Counted from the stretch's first letter, positions 10,301 to 22,309 are shown. The stretch is DNA of 64,000 nt from Emydura subglobosa (GCA_007922225.1 ML679989.1:22102017-22166016); one strand, 5' to 3'. Notes: generated by a model not told the origin, from the letters alone. Program-made: numbers and translations.

Positions 10301-13300
10301 CACAATGTGGGCCGTGTTGATAGCTAGGGCCTAGGTGCCGTGCTGAGCAGGTGTGTCTTACAAAGCAAACTGGCTTCAAGCAGAGGTTCCCAAACTTTTT
10401 TTGCTGTGCCCCCTTCTCCGTGGGAGTCTGCATTGTGCTCTGCCCTGTGACCCTTGTCCCTGTTTTCCCCTTTGCCGGAGTGTGATTGCTTTGGGGCAGG
10501 GATTGCTGTGTGTGTGCAGCACCTTGCACACTGGGGCTTGTCTTAGGGAGAGTGTCTGGGTGCTGCTGTTGGACAGATGGTACTAAAAGAAGAATCAGAA
10601 TGTCAGGTCCATACATTTCATTTCTGTTTAGAGAAATGGGCAAAATGTAGTGGAAAGCTTGCACAATGGTGCTTTTTTGCTCAGAAGCTGGTCATTTCTG
10701 TAGTAAAAAATAAAACATTTCAAAGGACATTTGACATTTCAAAGGACAGACTTTGAAACTGTGTTTCAGTGTCCAGCACCATTTCCACATGCTGTGATTC
10801 GATGCCAGAAGTGTCACTCCATGAGCACATGGTGGGAGGATGGGGGACCAAAATTTGGGGGCCTGCGAGGTAGCCAGAAACAAAACTATAAAATATACTT
10901 TGCAAATTTCACCCCAAAAGAATGCTGCATTTTTGCCCAGCTGTAACCAGCCCGCAATCCAGTGATCCTGGTGTAACTGACCTGGCAGCTGGGGGTTCGG
11001 GAAGCAGGCACTTGCTTAAGCCCCAGAACATATGTCAGAACTCCAGTGCCTAAAACAGCTCCTTGTGTGTGGGGCTGAGTTGTGGGGCTGTAGGTCAGCG
11101 TCTCGCCCCCTGGTGGCTAGTCACAGATTCAGCCATGGGAGGGATTCCTCCAGCTCAGATGCTGCAGCTCCTGCTTTTGGTTGCTCAGTTGGAGACCAGC
11201 AGCAGCTGCCAGGGTGGGGCGGGGTGAAGGAGCCTGCAGTGTGCCTCACCTCCTCCCTCCTCTTGTAGTTTGCAGGGAAGTGGTTCCTGGTTGGCGTGGC
11301 CTCCAAATGTGACTACCTGAGAGAGTATAATCACCAGCTGGAAGCAACAACCATGGTGGTGTCTGCCTCTGAAGGGACGTCCCTGGCCGTCAGCACCTTC
11401 CGGAAGCTGTAAGTGGCCCGCTGAGCCCTGGTGTTGGGCTGGAGCCTTGGCCGCATTGCACTGTGTGTTTGCTGCGTCCAGGCAACGCCTGTGATTTGCT
11501 TTCTGCTCCCTGGGGCTCAGCTTCTGCAGCCCTTCCTCATCCATCTCCCCCCCCCCAGCAGGGTCAAGTCCCCAAGTGCCAGGCCTGACTCCTGGGTGGT
11601 AGCCTCCGCAGCTAAGTGGCGCCGTGCCACTGTAGTGCCCTGTCTCCAGGGCACGGCTGGTCCATGCAGGACAGGCGCACCACAACAGCGTATTCTCCTC
11701 CCAGTGAGCAGCTCCCGCAGCACCCCCTAGTGTTCTCAAGTATGCACTGCAGGTACTCTCACCTGCTCCGTTCAGGTACTGCTAGACACACGGCTCCCTC
11801 CTCACCTAGCACCGGTGCCAAGGACAAACTGTGAATTGTGCTTGAAAAGAAAGCTCTTAATTCCAGGCGGCGTTTCTGAGCCTCCTGCAGATGGCGGTGG
11901 CTTTGCAGTGACGAGCTCTCGCTTGTGATGTCCGCAGTCTGGGGCCCCCATGCCAGGCCCTGCAAACAGCTTCTCTCCGGCTCTTCCCAGCGGAAATCGC
12001 AGGCCAGAGAGCAGGGCTTGGCCAGCCCTAGCTGGCCCCACAGCAGGGAGCTCCTTGTTCAAGGGAAAGAGGAAGAGACCGGAAGGGCGGGTGGCTCGGC
12101 TGCGACGTGTGGCCCTGATTCAGCACAGCAATTAAGCACATGCTTGACTTCAATGGGCTCAGGCACAGACTCCGAGTCATTCCCATGGCTAAGAACTGTG
12201 CTGGCTCAGGGCCCCCCCTTAGCGAGCTGGCTGAAGAAAGGGACGTGGTGTCACTGGCAATGCAGAGTGCGTATTGCAGCCCAGAGCGCTGGGCCAAGGT
12301 GTTATCTGCTTCCCACCCTGCTAAGGCCAGACTGCCGCCCGGCTGCTTTGAAGTGGAGAGGACAATCTGTCACTTCCCAGCCCCTTTGCCTGGGATGTGG
12401 AGAGAGAGACAGAACAAACCCTGAGAAGGGAGGGAATGCTGCTGAGCCCCACTTCTGAAAGATGCTGCCCCTGTGCACAGACACACACACATTGCTAGCG
12501 AAAGGCCCAGGCAAGTGTGGGGCACGCCCAAAGCAGTCAGCTCCCTATCCTTCCCCCACAGTCCCAGCCTGCCCCAGCTGATGTTGGGGGGCAGGAGTCA
12601 GGCCTGGCATGCACACACGGGCTCTGCAGGCCAGCTCTCACCAGTGCTCCGGCGGTCAGGGGATTGCTCATTAGTTCCTGGCCACGTCCCCTTTCCTACC
12701 GCCTCGAAATGTTCCTTTCTCTGACCTTTGCTTGCGTGCACACTGCCCTGCCTTGGGCACTTTCTGGCTCACTGTCAGAGCTGGCGAGCCAGCCAGAGGC
12801 CAGGCAGCTGCTGGCTTTGCATTTGGTCTCTCCTTGCCCTGGGGTGTTGGCTGTAAGGCAATAAAAACAATCGCTAAAGTCCTGGGCCCACTGAAGTCAA
12901 CGAGAAACTCCCCATTGAGTTCAGTGGGGCCAGGACTTCACCCAAAGGCCAATCCCTTGTGCATATGCTCCCTAGGCCATACTCGGGTGATCCTGACATC
13001 CGTAGGAGTTTAGCTGTACAGCTGTGGGGGGTGGATTTAGATTAATTTAGAGCCAGCTACTGTATGACTTGCTTGGCCCTGAAATAGGACCGATTCCCCT
13101 CTCTGTCACCGGCACCTAGCCCACCCCCCTTCCCAGTGTGTACTGTGTGTCTCAGACGCCCTGGGGCCCAGACTTACGTTGGCACTACCCCCTCTCTGTC
13201 GGCTCTTGAGGTCCCTTTCCAAGGTGGGGGAGGATTATCAGCCCCTTTTACAGATCAGGCACATTCTCAAAAGTGGCCTCTCACGTTGGGTGAGTTTCAA

Positions 13301-16300
13301 GGGGTACCCGGGTGTATCTGTAAAGCTGGAGCCAGGGGCACCAGATTTCAGATCTCCGGGTCAGGTTTTCAAGTGCTCAGCTGCCAGCAGTTCTCACAGT
13401 GACACTTACAGCCACATTTTCCAAACCGCTCAGCACCCAGTGTGAAGCTCTGGCCCTGCGTAACTTACCCGAACTCCCACAGCACAGAGTCAGTATTAGA
13501 ACGCAGAGCATGCCCCTGCATTGACCTCTCCCCGTACCACATTCTGAGTGTGTAAAAAGAACCCCCCAAACATGCAGTGCATGAAGCAGGATAGCAAAGG
13601 GAAGAGCAGCATTCTGCAGCCAGGAACGTGGAATGCATCACATCTGAATCCTTTGCTCTTTGCTAGGCCCTCGCCAAGATGTGGCTTTTCTCTGGCTGGC
13701 TCAGAGGGATCTAACACACATGCTGTCTTTCTCTCTTCACATGCACAGGGATGGGGTGTGCTGGGAGATTAAGCAGCAATACCGCTCCACCAAGGTCCAG
13801 GGGAGGTTCCTCCTGAAAGGTGAGTGAGGGGCTGGGTTGGAACAGGTTAGTGATGGGCATGTTCAATGCCAGACACCCCCTCCGCCCCCCGTGCTCCTAG
13901 GCAAGATTTGGAAACAGCCAAGACAGCGGCGAGGCCCGAGCTGGTCGAGCTCCCAGACCTGAGGCTGGCGAGCACAGGGTGATTCTGCTTTGCCAGTCCT
14001 TGTTTGTCCTTTTATTGATGTTTGCTCCTGCAGGAAGCTCAGCTGGTGATCAGGACATAGCTAGAGGATAGAGAGGCCAAGTCGTTCTTCTCCCGGTGTT
14101 AAGTCTTTGGCCCCCATCATCACAGTATGTGAGCATCTCACAGTCTTTAATGTGAGAGACAAGGTGAGGTGGTGAGTGGAGGAACGGCCCTACTGGGTTA
14201 GCCCAATGGGCCGCCTCGCCCAGTGTCCTGGCTTCTGCCAGTGGCCAGTGCAGACGCCCCAAAGGGAATGAACAGAACAGGGCAATTAGCGAGTGATCCA
14301 GCCCCTGTTGTCCGGTCCCAGCATCTGGCAGTCAGAGGCTAGGGACACCCACAGCATGGGATTGCGTCCCTTACCTGCTTGGCTAATAGCCACTGATGGA
14401 CCCATCCTCCATCCATTGATGGACCTGTCCAGATAAACTTTCGAGCTCCAGTAAAAACGATCCTTGTCTCTCTCATAACCCAGGGCTGACATGGCTACAA
14501 CTCTGCGACAGTCTGTAATGTATTTACCCTGACACGCCCTGGGAGGCAGGGCCGGGCTGTTATCCCATTGGACAGGTGGGAAACTGAGGCACAGCAAGGC
14601 TAAGGGCCAGATTTGTAGAAGTACTTAGGCCCTACCTCCTACTGTACCAGGGCACAAAGAGTGTGCAGGGGGCAACAAGGTCTCCTCGGCACCTGCTGTA
14701 GCCACAGCGCCATCCTTTCTTCCCCTGACAGGCTTCCTGGGCTAGCTAGTCCCTGCAGATAGTACAGACCTAGCACACTGGGGTCCTGCTCCCTGCCTGG
14801 GCTCCCTGGGCACTGCCGTGAAGCCAGTACATGATCCGCTCTCCGGGGCTCTGGTTTCTAGGCCGTGGCAGCAGTGTGGACGTGGTGGTGGGGGAGACAG
14901 ACTACAGCAACTACGCCATCCTGTACTACCAGAAGCTCCGGAAGATCTCCATCAAGCTCTATGGTGGGTGTGTGGGTTCAGGGTCCTGCTATTCGCCACC
15001 CTGGGGAATTGCCCCCTGCCGTGGGGGGCATGCAGGCACAGTGGGGCAGGCTGTCAGACTAGGGGGAATGGTTGGCCCCAGGGGGCAGTAGGGCCCTCAT
15101 GCGGCAGGTCCCAGGCAAACTGCCTCAGCGTTTGTTTGCTGACAGGTTCCATTGGGGTGACTCTGCTGGGGTTGATCCACATGGGCATGGCACTCTGCAG
15201 AGGGGCAGGACTCTGCTGTGGGGAGGAGTGAGGGCAGTGAGGTTTTGGGGCTGCGTGTTTCTCACGTGCGTGGCAAATTGCCCGCCCTGCTACGGCGGGT
15301 CCCACGCTAGCTCTCGTGTGGTGGACGGGGGCACCACCTGTTGCCGCTGTCTCTGGACATCAGTGCCTCTGTAGTGCACAGGGAAGGGGGAGGAGGGAGG
15401 GAGCCGGGCGACCTGGAGTGGCTGGAGGCCTGCCTGGCTCTCTACTCGCAGCCTCCTCCGCCCGGCTCAGCTGGGCCAAGAGCTCTGGCCTGACGGTCGG
15501 GGCCGGGTGGCGGGCGAGCTCCCTCCCACCCGCACTTCAAGCCGGCCAGTGGAGTGTGTGTCCACTGCTCTATCTGGGCATTTGCCTTTCCGCCACCCGT
15601 CCTTCTCCGCCGGAGACCTGGCAAGGTTTGGAGGGCAGGGCGTCTGAGCCGGACAGAAAAAAACTGTGGGAAAGTTTCAATGTCACCAACTCGGCATTTT
15701 CTGACCAAAAAATCAGTGCGTGAGCGGTTCCTGAGTCCACTCGCCAGTCACTGGGGTCCTGGGGCCAAGCAGAGGGACTGACACTGGATTTGCTTTATTT
15801 CAACCCTCCCAAAGGACGCAAAATCCGGGTCAGTGACGCCATTGTGAGTAAATTTGAGCAGCGTGTGACAGAGATGAACATGAGCGAGGACTTTACCTAC
15901 TATTTCCCCACGTACGGTGAGTCGTGCAGGGCGCTCACCGTCCCCTGCAGCATTTGGCACCGGCTAGTTGCTGGGTTAAACTAGACGTTTGAGTGAGGGT
16001 CTGTGGCCTGTGATGTGCAGGGGTCAGACTAGCTGGTCATGATGGTCCCTTCTCGCCTGAAAGTCTGTGAGTCTATGAAGAGGGGCTTGGTGCGCTGGGC
16101 CGGGGGCTGCATTCTGCCCAGTCCGTCCCGCTGGGTTAGCTCCTGCCCGAGGAGCAGCTCTCCCGGTGCCATCGGTCTGGGCACAGTGGCGTTTACCCGT
16201 GGCGTACCGAGGGGGGGCGGGGAGGGCCAGGCCCCCGAGCACTGGCCTGTGGGGGGGCGCCAGGCCAGCCCTTCATGACATGCAGGGGGCCAGGGGCACA

Positions 16301-18513
16301 GGAGGCTCTGAATGGTGCACAGCCTCCTGCGCCCCTCGCCCTCTGTGAAGGGTTGGCTCGGAGCGCACTTACCCGCAGCTCAGATGGGGCGGCCTCACCT
16401 CCTGGCCTGGGGGGGCGGGCAGGCCCTTCACGACGCACCGAGGGGGGGGGGCGCACAGGAGCGGATGCAGGAGCAGCTGCCCCTCAGCCTCCTACACCCC
16501 TTGCCCTCTGCCTACCGTGAAAGCGTTTGCTCCTAGCGGGTGTAATTGGTGTGGTAAAGTCAGGCCAGATGGCCACAGAAGGGCGTTCCAGGGCCGGGAT
16601 GCGAGCCCAGGCATGCTAGAAGCCCTTTTCCCTGCAGGCAGAGGAGAGATTGCTGCAGGGCAATTAGAGACACCTGGACCCAAGGAAGGGTGACTCCAGG
16701 TGTACTTAAACCTGCCTTCCCGAAGGGGTGAGCACAGGAGGAGGAAGCTGCCAGGAGGCTTGGGGTAGTTGGAGGAGAAACTTCCTCTGAGCTAGAAGAC
16801 CGTGTTTCTCTGCAGCCAGAGGAGCAGACAAAGGGAAAACCCTTAGCCCCAGCCGGCAGGAGGGAGCCAGAGTAAGGTACCTCCCTGGGGAGCCGGGGTA
16901 ACCAGTGACTCCCTGGCCCCCTACAAGGGGTGGACGTGTGAGACCCACTCGGGTGAAGCTGTCTGTTTGCACATTGGTGAGAGGTGCAGCTCCGCCCTTG
17001 TCCCCCCTTTACCTTTTCTTGCCAGTGCTGCCTAGCTGAGCGTGGCCACCTGCAGCCTGGGCGGCTGCGAACCCCAGAAACGCCCTGTGAAGTGCCGGGG
17101 GAGGGTCGGGCTCTGTTGTGCTGGGATCTAGTAACACAGGTTGCCAGAGCTCCCAGTCCAGAGCAGGGGAGGATCTGTGGGCCCTGTGTTCACTCAGTGC
17201 AGATTTCCACGTCCCTGTGGTGCTTTGGGAAGCTAGAAGGGGAGGATTTGGCAGCTGAAGGGGGGCCTTGGGGAGATTGTCATCGCTGGTGCGGTTGGGG
17301 GCATCTTTCCAGACAGAGGCAGGAAGGAGGCTGTGGCAGGGGAGCTGGTGGGGGAGGTGGGAGGCAGGTTTTAGGCAGGGCTGGTAAAACTGCTCATGGG
17401 CCCAGGGCCCTGAGCCATGGCTCGAGGGCTGCTTGGGGCAGCATGGTGAATTCCAGGCAGTGCCAGGTCAGTGGGCACAGAGGCTGCGGGAGCGCGTGTG
17501 AGAGCCTGCAGCGGGGGCTCCGCTGCGGCGCGGCTAAGAAGCCCTGGCACTCCCGGCAGGGGTGGGCAGGAAGCAGCAGGGGAATTCCAGGGGACAGGCG
17601 CTGCCGAGTGGCCCGAGTTGCAGGGGTGGGTGCCCACGGGCGAGGGGGAACTCCCTGGTGCCTTGCCTTGTGGACTGTATCAGGAGTTGAACTCAGTCCC
17701 CTGAGCTGACAGCCCAATGCCCGCGTGTCCCGCGGTCCAGGTGTGAGTGGATGTAGCTGGTGTCCAATGGCGTGCTGCCCGTTCACACCAGCAAAGGGAC
17801 CCGCCCGCCTGCCTTGGGGTTGTGTTGTGCTGTGGGGAAGGGCAGGGTCTCCGGCACTGACGCCAGCCTGTCTGTTGCAGGGTTCTGTGAGTCGGCAGAT
17901 CAGTTTCATTTGCTCGATGGTGAGTTGCAAACTCCAAAGGCCCAGGGGCATCAGGGCCTCGTGGAGAGGGTGGGGGTGAAGGGATTATGCAGCTCCCCGC
18001 TCAGCAGGGAGAGGCAGGACTGGGGGGCAGAGGGAGGGGACGGAAAAGACTCCTCCCCATCATCACAGCCGCTCTCTGCGGAGTTGGGGCGGGTGATGCT
18101 CTCCTGGGACATGTGAAGCTGCCAGACGGAGGCGGCTTGTCCATGGACCACGAGCTGGTGTCTGACTGGACTCCCTGGGGCGTGGGGGACAGGGTCAGAT
18201 GGGGAGGGGCTCCTGTGGGGCATGAGGGCTGGGGACAGATAGGGAGGGGCTCCCTTGCTGGGGGGGGAAACGGGGTCTGTGCCAGAGTGAGGCAGGGCAG
18301 GGGCCCATCCCCCCCATTAATGTTTTGGGATAAGGAGCTCTCCAGCCCTGGCACTGGGTCTGGGATGTTCATGATCTCATCAGAGAGCGGAAGGGCGGGG
18401 GGTGGCAGCCGTGGCCCTTGGCAGCGCCCAGGTAGTGGCTGCAGAGCCACGGAGGAGCTCGGTGCCCCTCCCGTTAGCCCCTCCCTCTTCGCTTTTCAGA
18501 AACGAAGATCTAG
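7205..18513 (+). CDS. C8G: Complement component C8 gamma chain (7 coding exons)
   Basis: Lipocalin subunit of complement C8, part of the membrane attack complex; a secreted liver protein disulfide-linked to C8 alpha. Join of 7205-7342, 11269-11408, 13749-13819, 14862-14963, 15815-15916, 17881-17919 and 18500-18513; all introns are GT-AG and phases join without error to give 201 aa (human 202). Residues 1-20 are a signal peptide. The lipocalin G-x-W (GKW) follows in exon 2, and TDYSNYAIL is the second lipocalin motif. Cys60 matches the cysteine that bonds to C8 alpha; Cys97 and Cys187 match the intrachain disulfide pair. Strong similarity to human C8G runs along the whole length (AVSTFRKLDG, FEQRV, GFCESADQFHLLD). 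It is first in the lipocalin cluster, with the same exon scheme as the next genes. No canonical AATAAA is obvious just after the stop. Confidence 0.95.
8660..9545 (-). repeat. LTR-like element in C8G intron 1
   Basis: An AT-richer block inside the GC-rich intron. On the minus strand it has LTR-like features: AATAAA close to its downstream end (complement near 8680-8685) and an internal ATAAACCTGGCC word (about 8938-8950). No gag or pol coding sequence lies beside it, so if it is an LTR it is a solo one. Ends and class are uncertain. Confidence 0.38.
9855..10035 (+). repeat. MIR-related SINE fragment
   Basis: Contains TTATTATTGCTGTTTATT, GTGCCAGGTGCTGCACAGAC, AAGAGCTTACAATC and then GAGGCCCAGAGAGAGGAAGTGACCTGCCCAAGGTC, the sequence order of a common MIR/MIR-like family of sauropsids. 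Lies in C8G intron 1. Confidence 0.6.
10381..10590 (+). repeat. hAT-Charlie-like terminus followed by MIR-like fragment
   Basis: CAGAGGTTCCCAAACTTTTT at 10381 matches the terminal inverted repeat consensus of hAT-Charlie-type elements, but I find no matching right end. At 10490-10590 the words TTGGGGCAGGGATTGCTG and AGCACCTTGCACACTGGGGC match the reverse orientation of the MIR-like repeat seen at 9855. C8G intron 1. Confidence 0.42.
11269..11408 (+). CDS. C8G: C8G exon 2
   Basis: 140 nt; encodes FAGKWFLVGVASKC through AVSTFRK plus two bases of Leu93. It carries the lipocalin G-x-W motif and Cys60 (interchain disulfide). Acceptor CTTGTAG, donor GTAAGT. Confidence 0.95.
12108..12210 (+). repeat. 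Dispersed repeat, AAGCACATGCTTGACTTCAATGG family
   Basis: Contains GGCCCTGATTCAGCACAGCA and AAGCACATGCTTGACTTCAATGG, an amniote repeat pattern I recognise but cannot name securely. An inverted copy is at 6570-6660. Confidence 0.42.
12889..12926. repeat. Short inverted repeat (hairpin) of a dispersed family
   Basis: CACTGAAGTCAA at 12889-12900 pairs with TTGAGTTCAGTG at 12915-12926 (11 of 12 bases). The flanking GGGGCCAGGACTTCACCC is typical of a repeat common in turtles and crocodilians; a collapsed relative is at about 26645-26690. C8G intron 2. Confidence 0.45.
13220..13445 (-). repeat. MIR-like and dispersed repeat remnants
   Basis: 13230-13260 carries a MIR-like CCCCTTTTACAGATCAGGC word. 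13325-13445 carries TCAGGTTTTCAAGTGCTCAG and ATTTTCCAAACCGCTCAGCACCC, which appear related in reverse orientation to the repeat at 63190-63310. Confidence 0.35.
13749..13819 (+). CDS. C8G: C8G exon 3
   Basis: 71 nt; DGVCWEIKQQYRS through RFLLK. Contains Cys97, first half of the conserved intrachain disulfide. Acceptor TGCACAG, donor GTGAGT. Confidence 0.94.
14535..14610 (+). repeat. MIR-like fragment
   Basis: GTGGGAAACTGAGGCACAGCAAGGC is the MIR core/3' word. C8G intron 3. Confidence 0.45.
14862..14963 (+). CDS. C8G: C8G exon 4
   Basis: 102 nt; GRGSSVDVVVGETDYSNYAI through KLY plus one base. TDYSNYA is lipocalin motif 2. Acceptor TTTCTAG, donor GTGGGT. Confidence 0.95.
15815..15916 (+). CDS. 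C8G: C8G exon 5
   Basis: 102 nt; RKIRVSDAIVSKFEQRV through TYYFPTY plus one base, the C-terminal helix region. Acceptor CCCAAAG after a weak pyrimidine tract, donor GTGAGT. Confidence 0.93.
17881..17919 (+). CDS. C8G: C8G exon 6
   Basis: 39-nt small exon encoding GFCESADQFHLLD. Cys187 completes the intrachain disulfide. Acceptor TGTTGCAG, donor GTGAGT. Confidence 0.93.
18500..18513 (+). CDS. C8G: C8G exon 7 (coding part, stop codon)
   Basis: Completes Glu198 and adds Thr-Lys-Ile before TAG at 18511-18513. Acceptor CTTTTCAG. The exon should run on as 3' UTR; I cannot place its end. Confidence 0.8.
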
Positions 18514-19850
18514 ACGCAGAGGGAAATGCCAGAGACCCCGGGAGCAACCACCATGTCTGCAGCCACGCTGGCTGTAGCCTGGCCTGGGAGCCACCAGTGA
18601 CTGCCCCCGGACCTCTGTGGCCCTGTTATTGAGCCAGGGCTGGGCGGTTCCAGGTGGACACTGGGCCGGGGGGTGATGGAGGGGTGGGATTGGAGTCTCC
18701 TCTGTAGCCCTAACCCTAGTGTTCACCCCCAGCTTTTGATCCCCCTCACTCCCCTGGCTTCTGTCCCTTCCACGCGACACCCCCGCACCTTCCTGCGGGA
18801 TCCCCTGCCCCGCTGCCCCTCACTGCTCCTTCCCCGCTCCCCTTACCTGATTCAGCAGCTGCTCTGGTTGCTGTCCCCAGGAGGTAGCCCGGCTCTCCTG
18901 ACACTGACGCAGTGCTGCAGTGCACCCCTTCCGCTACCTGCTGAGCACTGCCCCTTTCAATCCCCCAGGCCCGGCTGTGCCCGTTGTGCCGGGTGCAGTG
19001 CAGGCTGGCATGGAAGAGATGCCCACACCGTGCTCTCCCTCTCGGATGCTACAAAAAACACTGCCCAGGCTGGGAAGTGCCCTGTGCTCTTGCGTAGGGG
19101 AAAAGGACACAAGAGTGCCAGGGGGGCTGGGCTGGTGGGATTCCCTCCCCCCCCCAGGGGTGCCCATACGGTTCCAGCCTCTGTGGTGAGTGTGATCCGT
19201 CCCTTTAAATATTCCTTCGGCCTTGGCAAGGCATTCCTTGCAGGGTGTAGTGCCAGTCACCCCCCAGAGTTGGAAGGGTCTGACAGGGCCAGGGCTGGGA
19301 GCAAGTCTGCAGTCCTTCAGCAACAGAATTTGCTGGAGATGCCTCCATTGCCCCTTGGCCGTGTGGGTCCCAGTCCCAGCCCTGTCCCCTCATCACTGCC
19401 TCAGTCCCCATTCCCTGACCATGGCTGAGCTTGGGCACCTTGTGCTTCCACTGCACTGCCTGGAACAGCTGCGCTGGGGTTTGCAGTCACTCGGCCACAG
19501 TCCCATGGGGGGTTAAATACCAAGGGGCCAAAGCTCAAAGGAGAAACCCCAGGGCATCAAGGCTCTGCCCAATCACCCAGCTGGGTCTCTCTGTATTGCA
19601 GACGCCTCTGCCACTCTGACCCACACCGCAGCTTAGACCTGAACAGCCACTCTGCAGAGACAGCTGGCATGTAACCTGTACCCTCGGCTGCAATGCTGAC
19701 CGTGGGCAGCCCTCGCCCTTGCAGGCAGCCCCTCCCCCATGGTGCTAGCCATGTGCAGACCACTCTCCTGCAGTGCTACAGTCCCCTTCTCCCTGGCTCC
19801 AGCCATATGCAGCCCTTCTGCACAGTACTGGATCCACAGAGGTGCCAGTC
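18514..19850. other. C8G 3' flank, no gene recognised
   Basis: GC-rich sequence starting with the C8G 3' UTR. Open frames on both strands here are long because the DNA is stop-poor. None has a domain, splice context or similarity I can recognise. Confidence 0.4.
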
Positions 19851-19858
19851 CCATAGGA

Positions 19859-20177
19859 CAGTGGGTCTCAACCTGTTCAGATAACTCTGCCCCTCTCAGG
19901 AGGCTGATTTGTCTTGCATGCCCCAAGTTTCACTTCACTTAAAAACTACTGGCTTACAAAATCAGACATAAAAATACAAGTGTCCCAACCACTGTTACTG
20001 AACAATTGCTTCCGTTCTCATTTTTGTCTGTATGAAATGTTGGTTTGTACTGACTTTACTAGTGCTTTTTATGTAGCCTGTTGTACAACTAGGCAAACAT
20101 CTAGATGAGTTGATGTACTTCCTGGAAGACATCTGCGTACCCCCAGGGGCATGCGTAGCCCTGGTTGAGAACCACTG
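19859..20177. mobile_element. hAT-Charlie-like MITE with terminal inverted repeats
   Basis: Left end CAGTGGGTCTCAACC (19859) and right end GGTTGAGAACCACTG (20163-20177) are inverted repeats matching at 14 of 15 bases. The 319-bp interior has no transposase frame, so this is a non-autonomous element. Both flanks begin with CCAT (CCATAGGA left, CCATCTCT right), a possible eroded 8-bp target duplication. The right end overlaps nothing coding. Confidence 0.85.
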
Positions 20178-20242
20178 CCATCTCTTGTGACCGTGCAGTC
20201 AGTCATTCTGTGCCAGCTCTTTGGGGCAGTGCCAGCCATGAA

Positions 20243-20380
20243 CCACAGAAGATTAGGGTTGGAGGAGAGCTCAGGAGGGCTTTGTCAAGCCAGGCCTTAA
20301 AGACCTCCAAGGATGGAGATTCCAGCACCTCCCTAGGTCACCCATTCCACTGCTTCACCACCCTCCTCCCCAAAGAGCAA
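20243..20380 (-). mobile_element. CR1 LINE 3' fragment, minus strand
   Basis: ATTAGGGTTGGAGGAGAGCTC, then GGCTTTGTCAAGCCAGGCCT, then GGATGGAGATTCCAGCACC, and CCCATTCCACTGCTTCACC are the reverse complement of the CR1 3' region seen in the other copies. The part with the GCTTTGAGCAGGGGG tail word is deleted. Confidence 0.85.
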
Positions 20381-20399
20381 AAGAGAGCAGCATCATGAG

Positions 20400-22290
20400 A
20401 CTGCTAGTTTGACCCCAAGTCCCAGAATTCCAGTGGTTTTCCATAGGTGTCCCACAATGCACCACAAGAAGAATCGCAGAGTGCACAGAGCCCAGCAGCG
20501 GGACAGTGCACCATGACGCCTTCCCAGAATGCTCTGCGCTGATGCAAAGAGATGGGTCAAGGTTGGCTGCATGGATCCACTTCTTCTGGATTTGTTGGTC
20601 TACACAAATCCATATGATCAACTGCAAAACCCTCCCCAGGTGGACAAGCCACAGCTCAGTGAGTCCAGCAGCATGGACCGACTAGACCCCAAATCTCCCA
20701 TCTGCTGCTCCCGTTTCCTGTGTCACAGGGACCCATCTACGACACGGCAGCACTGCAACATGGGGAAACATGCTGCAGGGCAGATGGGACCAAAGTGTGT
20801 CGGAACCGCGTTCCCCCCCCAAGCATGCTACTGACATTTACTGATTTGTACTGGTCCCCCCATGTGCTGCCCAAACACATAGAGCTGGCCGTAGGCCCAG
20901 GAGTGTGTGATCAAAAGACCATCTGCGGGGGAAGTGGAAGAGCGAGAAGCAACGTATATACAAAGTGGTGTGATTCACTTCTTACCGAGCTGGCTCCATA
21001 AGAGGGATTGAAATGTGGAGGGGGTAGGGGCCGTGGGGTCGAGGAACATGTTTAAAACCTACTTAGCAAGGCTGAGCCATGTTTGCTGTGTGCTGTGTTC
21101 TGAGCTTGCCCCATGCAGCCCAGCCTGGGATGTTTCCAGGCCATGCAAGTGAGGAATGTTCAGGAGGGAGAGGAACCCCTGCATGAGCCCCGTGCTTTTG
21201 CTGAGTGGACACAGGATGAAAGGACCCCTCTGTGAGGGGTTTGCAGAGAGGCCCTGGGGGGAGCAGGGTTCCGGTTCTCGCCCATGCCTGGCCCAACCAC
21301 TGGGGTTTTGCAATCTCTGCTGAAATTCCTAACACATGTTGTTTATCAGGGGAGCTTATGTAAGGCAGCATCACGTGACCCCTCCACTGTGTTCTCTCCC
21401 AGCTCAGCCTGCACATTGCTCCTGCTGCCCATGTCCAGCTGGGATCTGGCAATACCTCCTGGCCATCCCACTGCTCTGCCCTTGGCAGAGCAGAATGCTT
21501 GGGAGCAGTGTCCTGCTGGGCGCCACTGCCAGGCAGAGAGCTCCCGTAGCACCTGTGTTCTGCCCATGCTCTCTGGAGAGTAAGGGTGGCCCTGGGGTCC
21601 TGCCCAAACCAAATGGATCCTTTCCCCCGGCAGTTTCAAATAGCTACAGCTTGCTTCACTTTCTGTCCTAAATGTGTGTCGTGTTGCTGTGCCCTATTAA
21701 ACAGGTGCCATGCTCCTCCCTAGAGGTGGCTGCAGTTCAGTGATTCTAGTACAGGTGCTTTGGGCTCCTTCCTGATGAAAGGTGCTGTAGAATGAGCATC
21801 AGTCTCATTATTTAATGCCTCATCACCCAAAGCCAGGCACTTGTTCCCAGGTGACCAACCTAGTTCATTCACCTAGACTCTGGAGAGTTAACATCTGATG
21901 CCAAATCAACAGGCCTTCGACAACTGGATTCAAAGCCCCTGACAGCTCTGAGGGGCTAAGCCAACTGGGGAAGCAGGCTGTAAATGATAGCCATGATTAC
22001 TAGACACATCACACTCCACATGGGGGTCAGCCTGGAGGCCTACTATTTCTACCCCTTGCCCACAAAGCTGTGTCGCTTAAGCTAATAGAAACCCTCCTTT
22101 ATCAGCAGCTCTAGTTTCAGGTCCGTTATCCTGGCTCTCAGACCAGCCAGTGAAAAGCAACATCACATCTGATGATGCTGAGATTTCAGTCCAGTTGCTG
22201 CTTTCGTAGCCCCTGAAATCAAGGCCGTTGGGTGGGGGGAAATGACACCAGAAGCTAGCCTGCAGCCAGCTGGGAGACTGACATGTGTGC
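20400..22290. other. Intergenic, no gene recognised
   Basis: Mixed sequence with a short poly-C run near 20813. I searched it for lipocalin exon words (G-x-W, TDYxxYA) because LCN12 sits between C8G and PTGDS in human; none was seen here. Confidence 0.4.
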
Positions 22291-22309
22291 TGCAAACCTG
22301 GTGCTAGTT

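Noticed and set aside
16984..17709. 241-codon open frame in C8G intron 5
   Set aside because: It lies wholly inside an intron of a well-supported gene, is GC-rich, overlaps minus-strand frames of similar length and has no recognisable domain.
18673..19428. 251-codon open frame after C8G
   Set aside because: Pro/Leu/Ser-rich product of stop-poor GC-rich DNA, mirrored by minus-strand frames; no similarity or splice context.
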